This document shows positions 1 to 11,312 of a DNA stretch of 64,000 nucleotides, in pieces. Position numbers and translations under genes: made by a program. The notes under the pieces were generated by a model. That model searched no databases. It was not told the origin of the DNA and worked only from the letters and a program-made list of their open reading frames with translations. How positions within the stretch are numbered: the first letter of the stretch is position 1; each line of letters begins with the position of its first letter. The stretch comes from Amphimedon queenslandica. Its lineage: Eukaryota > Porifera > Demospongiae > Haplosclerida > Niphatidae. The DNA lies in contig NW_003546490.1 in the NCBI RefSeq assembly GCF_000090795.2, positions 62,001 to 126,000 on the forward strand. Direction: 5' to 3'.

Positions 1-400
1 TTTACACATCCATCAGTGTCTGGCCAATACTGTGAGCATTTCTGTCCTGGTTTTGTTAGTAGCAATATTACTTGACTTTCCTTTTGCTTAACTATTTGGC
101 AATAGTCATTCATGGTCGCCAGGAGACATTCTTGAATTGCTATATACTTCAAAACAGAATCTAATACTCCTCCATTTATGTAGCTTGCATTTATATTGTC
201 TGATCTAGGTAGCTGTTGACCATAGCCTGTTTGCTTGTGTGATCGAATGAAAGTATATTCTTGCTCCAGTTTTTAGGTCTATTTGCCACTTTTCTGCCTT
301 CTTTACAACTATTCTAGTCTTTAGTTGTGTCTTCTCAAACTCTTTTGAGAAACTGTCATATTTAAACTGGAGCGTCACCACTCTTCTAGTAACAAATACT
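1..400 (-). pseudogene. Receptor-type protein tyrosine phosphatase domain, broken fragment at window edge
   Basis: Read on the minus strand, this stretch translates to the first part of a PTP catalytic domain. It has an N-terminal helix block (KYDSFSKEFEKTQLKTR), then ANRPKNWSKNILSFDH, then SDNINASYINGG, YIAIQECLLATMNDYCQIV and VILLLTKPGQKCSQYWPDTDG. These match, in order, the family landmarks (EF helix, NRYKNILPYDHSRV, DYINASYI, YIATQGPL, QYWP). The HCxxGxxR active site would lie beyond base 1. The blocks sit in different frames, so at least two frameshifts separate them within 400 bases and no open exon spans the domain. YIATQGPL is altered to YIAIQECL. I infer a decayed PTP copy, although the window edge prevents a decision on whether a live gene continues to the left. 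Confidence 0.7.
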
Positions 401-1085
401 GGTAAGGTGTACTATGTACTGTATATCCAGTGGCCGAGCTGTCAGCAAAGTTGCTCTATTAAGTCTGATAGACTGTTGAAGATGAAGTTGTTCCCAATTT
501 GGAATGTGTTATTGTGATATTTTATGAGTACGTTGAAGAACTTTCCTGCTACTTTTGTGGTAAAAACATAATCTCCAGAATTATAGAACTCTTAGTCATG
601 TTTTGACACAGTGTAGTGGCACCTTTTTTCAGCATGCTTGAAGTCTTTGATATTCTGCACTTCCTCTAATTATGCACTTCACAACAGATTTATTAATAAG
701 ATATTATCAAGATTTTGCTAGAGTATTATCGAGTTGATTAAACTGTCCAGACTTCTATTGTGAAGTGAATCAATGATTGCTAAAATCAATTTTGCCTGAA
801 CAGTAATGCATTCTTATGTAAACCTGCCTAAGTGCTGTTGGAATGACTGGATGATTAATCTCTTTTAAAGGAGACAGCATCTCAGACCCTAGATCCTTGA
901 CAGCTGCAACCATTTCTTCTCTGTAGACCCAATAAAGCTTTTGACACAAGAGAAAGTGATATCATCAAACTTATAACTTTTCCTTGTTTTACTGTGAGAC
1001 TATTTCTCTTGCAATTTGTTGCTAGATGTGGATTATGAGATTAATAGTAGAATTAGTAGAAGAATTATGACTATCCGTAGAAAGA
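401..1085. other. Non-coding stretch between PTP fragment and retroelement fossil
   Basis: I see no coding exon, RNA gene or clear repeat. The interval is AT-rich. It may hold the remaining 5' part of the PTP remnant and the outer part of the neighbouring retroelement, but I could not delimit either. Confidence 0.4.
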
Positions 1086-3065
1086 TCAGAGAAAGTTAAT
1101 GTAGGTAGAGAACCGATGAAGCTCGCCCAGTCTGAAGAATCCAAAGACAGCAGTGCAAGCTATAGCCGAAAGAAGCTTGTCTGTGAAGTTGGATTCTGGG
1201 CCACACCATACTTCACAGAGCTGTCTCATAAATGAAGTAGTAGTAGGTGGACAAGTCCTATTAGCTTGACCAAGTAATATCTTTAGACTCCTAGTGACAT
1301 AATGTAACCAAGGCCAAGAGTCAGTTTGAGGAGCTTGCAAACCTGCCAAACTTTGCAAATGACGGAAAGCAGACAGATATCTTTACTTGAAGATCCTGGT
1401 TTGCCAGGAAAGCCATAAAAAGACAGTGTTCTTCTAGTAAGATTTAAGTTGAGAACAAAAAGACAAATACCGTTTTGAGCTGTTGTGTAAGATGATTTTG
1501 TGGAGTATGCTAAACCAGAGTTATAGAGGCTCTGAACAGACCTCTCCAACATTCTATTGTCCACTGAAGCTCTAGATCAACAAGCATGGACAGAAGGCAA
1601 GATGAAATTTGAGATGGTGTCTTTGGAGCCTGAGGGAAAAGAGAAAAAAAGTCAGATAATTTGTTTCTTGAAACATATCTGCTGCTGAATTTCTCTTGCC
1701 CATGAGATAAAAAATTCTATAAGAAACACTGTAATGAAGAGACATCTGACATAAACTTATCTTTCTTAGACCTAAAAGATACAGTACTCACTACTGCAGA
1801 ATTAATAAAAATACATTTCTCTCTAATAAAAGGACCCCAAATAGCAATAGCAACTACAATCAAAAAAGTTTTTTGCAGCAATGTTAACTGACAACCAAAC
1901 TTCCAGCCACTTAACTTAAAACCATATGTAATCAATAGGGATGAAGGCTCCACAACCAGATGCATCAGAAGTGATAGAAGAACCAATTGAATCTGGGGGA
2001 ATAATGCCAACACCGTTCCAACCCTCTAGAGATAAATGCTGCCCACCAAGCAATATCTGCTTTGCAGCCAGGGTTAAGTCTTACGAAATGTGATGGCTGT
2101 CTCAAAATGTTCTTGGCATTAATCAAGTTTCTCATAAATGGTCCCCCAAAGGGAACAACCTTTGCTGCATCGTTAAGGACGCCTATGATGACTTCCAACT
2201 GATGCTTAGTTGCAGCTTTCCTTTTGCTCCACTTAAATATTTCCTTCAAGGGAGCAACTTAATGGGGAGATGTAGTTCCCTTGCTACTGAATGAATTTCT
2301 ATACCCAAAAATATGAGGGTAGAAAAGGAACTTCCACCTTTGTTGGCCCAGGCAAACCTGTCTGCTACAACGTTAAAAATGATTGGAGCTGACCTACATG
2401 TAAGACCGAAAGGAAGAGCTCTATTGAGATACTCATTGCCTCTCCATGAAATCTCAAGGAAATGACTGCCATCAGAATGGACAAGCACTTTATGATATGC
2501 AGATTTTAGTTGTGATTGCCAGGCTCCCCTTTTCTAGACAACTGAAGAGCACAAGCTGATTGCTGATGGTCTGCTGCATTGCAAAGAATACAGACAGAGA
2601 CCCGAGCTCCTGAGAAAACATGGAAGCCAATAGTGAAGGGGAATTCCTGCCCCAGCAGCCTCAAGAGGCGATCATATGCTTACCATTTTTTACCCCCATG
2701 GCGTTGAGCATTATGAAAGATGACTTGGCTATATGCAGCCATCTCCCTAGCTTTAGGGTCGGAGGCAGCTACAGCCAAGTAGCTAAGGAAGTACAAGGCC
2801 CAAGTGAGTAGGTCATCAATTTCCTTTAACTTCAATCCAGCATTAGACTGAGCAACTCTGAAAGCTGCAATTTCTTTGCAGTATTATCTGGCATTAACTC
2901 TTTTAATTTAAAGAATTGGTTTGACTTGATTTTGTCAGCAACATTTGATGGAACCGCTGGGGAAGAAGGAGAAGTGATGAATGAGAGAGGCAATTCCCGA
3001 ACAACTGTAGAAGAGAGGCTTGCTGGGCAAAACTCGGCCCAAAACTTGGCCCGTTTTTGTGTCAA
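1086..3065 (-). mobile_element. DIRS-order tyrosine-recombinase retroelement, fossil
   Basis: Minus-strand translations give, in element order, a reverse transcriptase palm segment (about 2250-2490, with ALPFGLTCRSAPIIFN and a FLGIEI block), an RNase H-side segment (about 1965-2250, WSKRKAATKHQLEVIIGVL and a DIAWWAAFI block) and a tyrosine recombinase (about 1086-1564, N-terminal SAM-like part followed by a FFRLGELHR-type block). RT, RNase H, then tyrosine recombinase is the order of DIRS/Ngaro elements, which use a recombinase instead of a DDE integrase. A further stretch at 2832-3065 may come from its first ORF. The copy is broken in several places and looks old. I did not identify terminal repeats, so the outer limits are approximate. 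Confidence 0.75.
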
Positions 3066-4950
3066 CTGATGAAAGCCAGAAAGTAGTCATAACTGCTAAT
3101 TAGTGAATATGTAGCATTATCACTTACTTGAAACAAATTGACTGCCTTAAAACTTCTTTTTAAACTATCTCCTTTATACTCAAGAGCAGATGTCAATTAT
3201 TTAAATTTAAATTACGCGAGTGGGCGGATAAGCATGCTCTTGACATGTGCGTGTACTTTATAATGCATTAAAAAATTAATCAGAGGATGGGGCTACAGAG
3301 GAGCTTATGAGGGAAACTCCAAATAATGATGATGAACTACTTAAAGCTATAGAGCTTGTTGTAGTTGTAGTATCAGAACTGCCTGCTGGCAGAGAAAGAT
3401 ATATAATTTTTTTAAATGGAGCAAGAGCCAAATGTGGCTTGAAATTGGGTTGCATGAACCACAACAGTGTCTTGTAAGGGATGCAAAAGACACTACGGTG
3501 GGAATGCATTAATAAAAGAAACCATACAGAATGACGGCATGGTTGGGTTGTACATGGTTTGGTCCACTTTTTAGATCCACATTACAATTCATACAAAAGA
3601 CATCCTCATTTATGGGGCATTTTTATTTCCTATCAATACTATCCACACCATCTACTTCACTGTCTTCACTAGTTATATTTATATTCAGGTGTATGCGCAG
3701 GTGGAATTTAATTATGGACTATAGTGGCCATAGGAAGGCAAGGAAAGGCAATAAAAGGCCTTGTTTGCTCTGATGTGGTACCAAGAAAAATGAAGGCTAA
3801 GATTCCATTTCATATTAAGATCAATACATCATATTTTCCTTTAGAACTGGCATGGTAGCACATGATTGAAGTGAATTACAGCTGCTTGGTTGTCAGGGCG
3901 CATCTTGATAATAGTACCTCTTATTTTAGATGGTTTGACACATCTGACTGCTTCATTGGCATCTCTAATAGCCTCAGGACTTATAATTTGTTAAGTTACA
4001 TGTGATATACTCAAGTTTAGACAATATGTTACCTCACCACAATTCATTTCTTCAATTACAGTACCTAATTGTAAAAATGTTTCACTTACATTTTTTTATC
4101 AGAAGCTTGAATATCTCCACATATGAACATCAGGACTTGTTTCATTGTAAAAGAAATCTTTTGTTTCCTGCATCTTTTCAAAGTTTGTTCTCCTTAATGC
4201 CTGCATGTCACAAGTTTTATTCCGATTTTTTTAGTTTGAAAGGCACTCACTTGTTTCATAGTTGATACAGAATAAGACAGCTTTTTATCAATGCCATTCA
4301 GTACAACTGCAATTACATTATGTCCTGCAACTGTAACATCAGTCCTCAGAGATTTAGAACAAGGAGCTGTAGGGTCAGGGAAAGAATCATTAGCAATGAA
4401 AGAAGGCCGCCTGAGATACCAATGAAGTGCCATTTTAATTGCTCCATTGTGTGCTCAGCTGGTATATTAATTATTAATGAACAAATAATCATTCCATAGA
4501 CAATAAATGCTTTAAATTATTGAGTTGCTGACAGTTATAGACACTCTCCCTATATAATGATATACACTTCATGTATGTGTTATTTATAATAGTCTCTCCT
4601 CAATTTTAGACCTCTATAATATTGAATTTGAGTATTCCTGAGTGGTTCTCAAGACATTGTTGTTGGGCTTTACTGGATGAGTTTGAATACACTCCAAAAG
4701 TTGCTCCCGTCAAGTTCCTCTTGTTTTTAGCATATTCTTTACCAATTAGTGCTTGACTTGTTGCAATTCAGGTATATGTAAATTAAAATCAATATTATTA
4801 CTTTTATAGTTTTTACTGTACATCTATTATTTTATTAATGCTACTCATGTGCCAACAATAAATTTAGCAAGCAAGGTGATGTTTGTAATGTGAACCAATC
4901 CCTATTTCAAATGTTACGATGGAAAGTGTTGCTTTGATGAGTAGCTATCA
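3066..4950. other. Mostly non-coding; weak remains of a transposon-like gene on the minus strand
   Basis: Two short minus-strand stretches look protein-like. Around 3850-3990 one reads PEAIRDANEAVRCVKPSKIRG, resembling the helix-turn-helix leader found near many invertebrate transposase-type genes. Around 4194-4433 another contains VTVAGHNVIAVVLNGIDKKLS. A cysteine-bearing stretch near 3550-3640 (minus) reads CPINEDVFCMNC. No exon borders or catalytic motif connect them, so I cannot name a family. The rest is AT-rich sequence without recognisable content. Confidence 0.3.
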
Positions 4951-4989
4951 AAGTACCACTTTATATGTTACATGTATGCAACTTCAAAT

Positions 4990-5660
4990 TTTAAAAAAAG
5001 CAAAGACTATTATAGTAAATGGTTATGCCAAAGCATGGTTCCAAACTTACTGCAGTTTTTATTACATTTTGTGATGTATAATGATGTCCTTATGCTGTGT
5101 GAAAAAATTGAGTTGATCCCAACTAGAATGTTTTTTTGTTATGACCATTTTTTGCAAAATACCTTGTAGCCCATGATTTTTCATTAAAAATTTATTACAT
5201 TTTCTGATTCATATTTATGTCCTTATGCTTTATTGAAAGCTTAAGCCAACTCTGACTTCAATTTTTCCAATTATGGTCATTTTTAAAATTAGCAGATGTT
5301 TGGAAAAAAGTTAAGGCTATATATAATAGCCCTTGGTTTTTTCAAAAAATTGCTCCAAAATCACTCCCAATTATTATAACATTTTCTGATCCATTTGTTG
5401 TCCTTATACTATGTACAAAGTTTGAGCTTATCCCGACTAATAATTTTTGAGTTCTGAGCATTTCTTAAGTTGGGTGATTTTTTAAAAGAAGCTAAGGCTA
5501 TATAGCACATGTTTTTTCAACAAATGGCTCCAAAATAACCTCCAATTTTTATTATACTTTGATACATTGAACTTTATCCTATGTAGAAATTTTGAGCTGA
5601 TTTCAATCAGCATTAGATTTTTAATGCCATAATATTTTAAGTTGCTATAACAGTTATTAT
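4990..5660 (+). repeat. Dispersed 130-200 bp repeat family, four degenerate tandem units
   Basis: Four successive units carry the core 'gtccttatgctttgt..aaagtttgagctgattcc' (cores near 5110, 5240, 5420 and 5595), each followed by a T-rich tail and 'aaggctatatag'. The same core recurs in plus orientation near 37100-37900, 48430-48660 and 56800-57430, and in reverse near 15400-15850, 16560, 23340 and 58750. There is no open frame. The family looks like a satellite-like or MITE-derived dispersed repeat. Confidence 0.7.
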
Positions 5661-7130
5661 TCTATTTTATTGCTTTTCAGCCCATGAGCCATGTTTAGCT
5701 CACTTTGCATGCATTGTGTGAAACCCTGTGTTTTTGTTTATCTTTATATTTTCGTTGCTATTATAGTACTGTTTTTATTGTACATCCTAATGTTCAGTAT
5801 TATAGTTAAGTTAGGTTTACATATACATTTGACAAAATGGTCAAAAAGTGTGTGGGTGATCTGACATTTTGATGCAAGAGTGGCCAAATTTTAATTTTGT
5901 GCTCATTTGCTTTGTTTTTTCTGGCCAATATAAACCATGCTTGATGTGTATAATAATTCTGCTATTTAACTGTTTGTTGTTTTGCAAAGATTTCAGTAAA
6001 AGTACTATTTTACTGATATCGCTGCATAATTGAGGGACTTAAATGACTTCCACTTTTTGATGTTTTCTTGAGAGTCTGAGAAGTAAAATTCACAAATTTC
6101 TAGATACATGTAGGTACAGTAAAAAATTTATACTTTTCCAAAATGTTTCTTGGAGGTATTTGTAAAAGTTTAATCCTTTGAAAGTTTCCAGCTAAATGTA
6201 ACTTCTAATTGCACTTTTCTCTCACTCTCTCTTTTATTTTAGATGCTCTAATATAACTAAGTGTCAATTGTCATCATTCACTGGACTTTCCTGAGGGTCT
6301 CAATACTTGTCACTAATAACCAAACTAATAAAAGAGGAGAGAGTCCTCCAGTCACATGATCACTTCAGACTCTATTCAATCCTCTTCCCCTGGTATGGTT
6401 GAGTCTGTTCTTATCAGTGACATCTTCAAGTTGATTAGCACAAAATACTTTTGCATAACATTACGATTTGTTTAGACCAACTTGAGTAGAGTGAGATTAA
6501 GAAGGGAAGGAATGAATTTTTATAGTTCATTACTTTATCATGAATTTTTTTTGTTAAAGTTCTTAGATTTTACTAAGAAATAACCAACTAAAGTAGTGAG
6601 TAGCATGTAAGGTGACATGCTTATCCACAAAATTCCATTTACTGATCATGTGTTCCTGAGCACACTTTATGCTTTTTGTGAGTAAGCATGCGCATACAAT
6701 TTAGAAAATTTATTTTTAACAAAATCATTTCAAACTTTACACACGCAGTATGTGCATCAAAAAACGTAGAATTTCCTCTGAGCCATTGTTTTTAAGGTGA
6801 AAAATAAAACATAAAATTAGAGTTTGAGACCAGAGTCAGTTCTTCATGACAGAATGTCCAAATGTTATGGTTAAAAGTGAACAGAATAGATTGCAGACTA
6901 AAGGATCTAATGCAATGCTTACATGTCTCTTCAAACTATAAATTTTAATGAATTTGTACTTAAAAGTGACAAAACAGTCACTGACAAGAATAACAATAAT
7001 AATACTAATTATGTATAATAACTCTGCATGCATCACATTATGTAAATGTAGTGTATACAACTTTACAAATAATAGCTCAGCTAGACAATGAGTAAGATAG
7101 ATTAGATAATGAAACTATAATACTTGGTTA
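5661..7130. other. AT-rich non-coding stretch
   Basis: No exon with plausible splice borders or protein similarity was found on either strand. Short open stretches are lysine/phenylalanine-rich low-complexity translations. Confidence 0.5.
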
Positions 7131-7139
7131 ACAATAATT

Positions 7140-8060
7140 AAATACAATGTTTGGTTCTAAATTTTCTTCCATTGTATCCAGTGCTGTAGCTAATGATGAC
7201 CAACTGGAACCTCCTTTCTCTCTCACTTTATCTTCCCTTCTGAATAACTATACATTATTAAAGTACTAATAATACTTGATATACACAATTATGTTTGTAA
7301 AGTTCAGTGTACAATAATTACAATAATGCTTGTTAATGCATCATGTGTACATATCTTACCAGACTGTCCTTTCTCTATCGAAGTACTTCCATTTTCCTGA
7401 GATTCATTCGAAGAGTTGTTTGTTGTTCCTGTATTTTTATTATCATTACACTTTACTGCTCCATCTCCCTAGACACACAAAATGATGATAATGAGTGTTT
7501 CTAATAACATGCAGTTATACCTTACTATTGTCTCAAATCTTCCAATGTTGATGTTAGTAATGTTAGCTATCACATCAAGATCTTTAATTTCAAATAATAA
7601 AATGAATAATATTGTAAAACTAGTGACAGTGAGTGGTTATACCTTTTTGTTGATCATCATTGTACTCACTGATCTGTGTGGGTGATTAGTAGCTGGTTTG
7701 TCATTTTGAATTGTTGTCTCTATATTAAAGTATAAAATAATAATGCAAGCATTATTAAACCACAGTCACTATACATGTATGTAACTATACACTCCTATTA
7801 TAACATACTCTCTCAAGCAGTTCATGATCAGTCTGTGTTTCTTGCACTTCATCATTGATCTTACGTACAAATAAAACGTTTGTTGATACATAAGATGTAC
7901 ATAATTATCTTACCAGACTATCCTTATCTACTGACGTACTTTCATGTTTCTGAGATTTATTGATGGTGTTGGTTGTTGTTCCTTTATCTTTATTATTACA
8001 TATACACTTTACTCCTCTACCTCCCTATTATAATAATGATTATGATTATGAGTGTTTCTA
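7140..8060 (-). pseudogene. Cluster of orphan tail exons from Ank-ROC-COR-death genes
   Basis: Several exon-like pieces related to gene tails elsewhere in the array lie here without a head. About 7145-7250 encodes the end of a gene-B-type death domain (EDKVREKGGSSWSSLATALDTMEE) that then runs into an unrelated end. About 7365-7470 is an exon-like piece reading GDGAVKCNDNKNTGTT.. with a tag acceptor and a gtaaga donor; a relative lies at 7915-8035 (GTTTNTINKSQKHES) and a stub at 17515-17545 (GDGGVMCDD). About 7645-7735 is a copy of linker exon 2 (QNDKPATN) in which a 4-base loss relative to the intact copy shifts the frame. Similar linkers occur in genes A and C. I read the set as relics of duplicated 3' cassettes, some of which may still be spliced. 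Confidence 0.55.
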
Positions 8061-8157
8061 ATACCCATTTACCATTACCTCTCCTCCTAATAGTGACAGC
8101 TTACTATTACTAATTATCAGATCATTAATGATTTATCAGGTACACCATACAATACCA

Positions 8158-11102
8158 TCAAACTCTTTTCTTATCTCTCTTGTCAACAGCAATAGCTTTA
8201 CAAGCAGCAATAGCTAGTTTGTTCCTTGTTGCTTTAATATCATTTATGAGCCATTTTGCTAAACATTCTGTGAGACACTGTTCAGTATCCCGTGGATAAT
8301 TATGCTCAATTGTTTTCAAATCATTGTAACTCAGACCCAAGTAGAGACCAAGATCAAACCATTTGATGGTTTGAAAGTGACCATCTCTTAACACTTGTTT
8401 TATCTCTACCAGATCCCTGATAGTCAATGTAACTATTATTAATCAATAGTTAATAATGAGAAAACAGTGACAGTGCGTGGTCATACCTTTTTGTTTATCA
8501 TCATTGTACTCACTGATCTGTGTGGGTGAGTATATAATTAGTAGCTGGTTTGTCATTTTGAATTCTTGTACCTACATGTATATGACAAAAAAATTATTAA
8601 ACCACAGTCACTATACGTATCTCCAGTCTACAAATATACTTGACAATGGTGATAGTACATCATTATATAACATACCTATCTTTACTGCAGTCAATGGTAC
8701 ATGAGCATTGAATTCTTTAAACACTTCCTATTCAATAATAGTAAATGATATTGTCAATGTGCTTGTATATTAAGGCAATAAACATCAGTAGTGTATTGCT
8801 AAATAATGAGATTAACAGATGTACAAGCAAAATAATTATTTTTGTTAGATAATGACAACCCACAATTATAACAAAGACTGAGTAGTTTGATAAGAAATAA
8901 AATTACTTTTAAAAGATATGACCTTTCAATATTAGTGCTCATATTAATGTATCAAACAGTTTGTGTGTGTGTTAATTCTTACCTTAATGTCATGTCCTCC
9001 TAATAGTGACAGGTTACTAATATCTGATAATGATTCATCAGGTAGGATCTCCTTCAATTCTGTACTTGTTCCATTTCTATGAACTAAGCAATTGCCTCCA
9101 TTGCCAATAGCAGAAAGTATATCTTTTACACTATACACTGTCCTTTCTCTTGGTGTATTCACAGGATAGGCTAGTTCTTTAGGATCAATAACTAACTCTT
9201 CTACCTCTAGACTGGGACAGGATTCTTTATAAACACTCATTACCTCTCCTATCACATCTCTTCCTACTGACATCATAATGTGTTGTTTAAAGGACATCAC
9301 TACTAGTACACACTGGTTCTCATCCACAATTTCCACCAGTGATCCTAGACCATGGCAATTAGACCAATAAAGTCCATTCTTTCAAAATGTACAACATTGA
9401 TTTAAGTTGTGATCTTTTTGAGGTATAAAGCCATTTTAAAAGCAAGATGTAATGAGAGGACGTGGAAGTATCGAGGAGGAAAGAAATGATGTTTACTGGT
9501 ACACTACACACCAACCAAACTGTTACACTTGACTAGTTATCTCATCAGGTCTATCAGTAGACAAAAGACATGGAAAGAACAACAGCCTCTTTTTTTTCTC
9601 CCTCCCTCCTCCTCCTCTTCCACTGCTAACTGGTGGAGGTTTGTCATTCTTAGAAAAGATGGATCCAATTCTTGACAGAGTTGCATGCTCTTCAGGAAAC
9701 AGATCAACATGTCAAGATCATATTTTAATAGGGAAAAGTCTAATCAGACCAGACACACTAACAATACCAGTATTGCTAGCAATGTCAATGTGTTCTTTGA
9801 ATGTCTCAGGAGCAAAGAGAATCCCATCCACCTCAGTTAGCAGTATATCCTTATTCACAACAACCCATACCTTGTCTTCATTTTAAAAACACTGATCAAA
9901 CAAGTTGACTGCAATGAATCAAGGACATCTAAAACTTCTCTCCTTTCTGCATGGTATAATGTAATTGTCCTTACCAGAAGGCATTACTTCAGAAAGGGTC
10001 AGTATATTCTCTTTCCTTTTCACATGTAGTCGGTACATTTCATGATCATAAAGATTTGATTTATTCCTTCTTGTACTATACGAATGGACTCACAGGCACT
10101 AGACAACTTATTAAAAGAAGAAATCTAAACCACTCCCACCAAGCTTACGGCAAATCGGCAGTCTAAGACGACTATATCACACCTTTCCATTGTAATAATG
10201 ATCTATTTCTTCCTTTCTCCTCCTTTCAACAGAATCACTTATCTCATCCATATGACTCACCATCACAATAACATGGCACTGATTAAGAGCTTTCTGTGCT
10301 TCATTTCTCACAACTATTAGCCACTGATTAAGTTGTTTGACTGCTTCTTTCTCCAATATATTGACTACTATCAGGAACACACCACTAGAACATTGTAACA
10401 GATTCTCAATGACAGTACTGTGACTGGAGTAGTATTCTAAATGACCAGCAAACTCATGAAGAATGATGCTATACAGTGTCCTGTGTTGCATGTAGCTTAT
10501 AAGGAATGATGCCAACAGTACAGGGTACTACCCCTCCAACATTTTCTAAAGGAACCAAGAACAATAGGGCCAGTAACTGTGTCATTTATGACTAAAAGTA
10601 CTTTTACCAGCTCCAGAATTATACCCAGAAGGAGAACGTTAACAAAAGAATCAATTGGATGAGATATTTTAATGTTACCAAACTTCTTGAAAATAGCAAT
10701 GACATTACCATACTGTCTCTCATTAGCTAGCTAGTTGTAATGGTGTCCTCCCCTTATTGTCTTTAGATCACAATTACCAGATAAAAAGTAATTTCAACTG
10801 TACCACAATTAGCAGCATGATGAAGAGGTGTTAATTCATCCTTATCAGAGACCATCATATCACAGTCACATTCATTAATGAGGTACTTTACAACATCTAA
10901 CAGCACGATGAAGAACAGTCTGACCCCTATTGTTAGTAGTCATTAGATTACAGTGATGAGTATTGATGAAATACTTTAAGACATGAAGTGATCCTTCACT
11001 AGCTGCATCATGTAAGATAAAATTATTTCCTAATTTATCACGAGTCATTATATCACAGTTACACTCATTAATGTATGGGAGGTGATCCCTGCCAAAACTC
11101 AA
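8158..11102 (-). pseudogene. Gene A: decayed Ank-ROC-COR-death paralog
   Basis: The head (11102-8983) aligns along its length with intact genes B and C. It has ankyrin-like pieces at 10875-11102, a ROC segment at 10177-10515 with HEFAGHLEYY and MVSHMDEISD, and a C-terminal block at 9336-8983 ending at the same DIK|gtaaga donor. The blocks are in different frames: the P-loop region near 10600-10650, the segment after RRRKEEI near 10200, and 9600-9900 are all shifted, and the first ankyrin part is missing. Tail exons follow. Linker 1 (8727-8676, 52 nt) is intact. Linker 2 (8565-8487) carries a 4-base TATA insertion that shifts the frame. The death-domain exon (about 8427-8158) is still open, with IRDLVEIKQVL and CLAKWL. 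Thus the head and one linker are broken while the death domain remains open. Confidence 0.75.
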
Positions 11103-11312
11103 CTAAAATAATGATACTATACTTCTACTGATAGCACACCATGGACTAATGATGACGTGAAAGAGTTTCTGAAATAATAGCAGTAATAGCACCATGGGAT
11201 GATAATAATTATGAGGATGCAATGGTCTTTCCATGACAGCATCTCAAGATAAATAAATAAAATAAATTAATTAATAACAATAATAAAACTTTATTTAATC
11301 AAATTTTAGTAA

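Noticed and set aside
3531-3773. Plus-strand open stretch of 80 codons
   Set aside because: No family, no splice context, and the opposite strand is equally open; not enough to call a gene.
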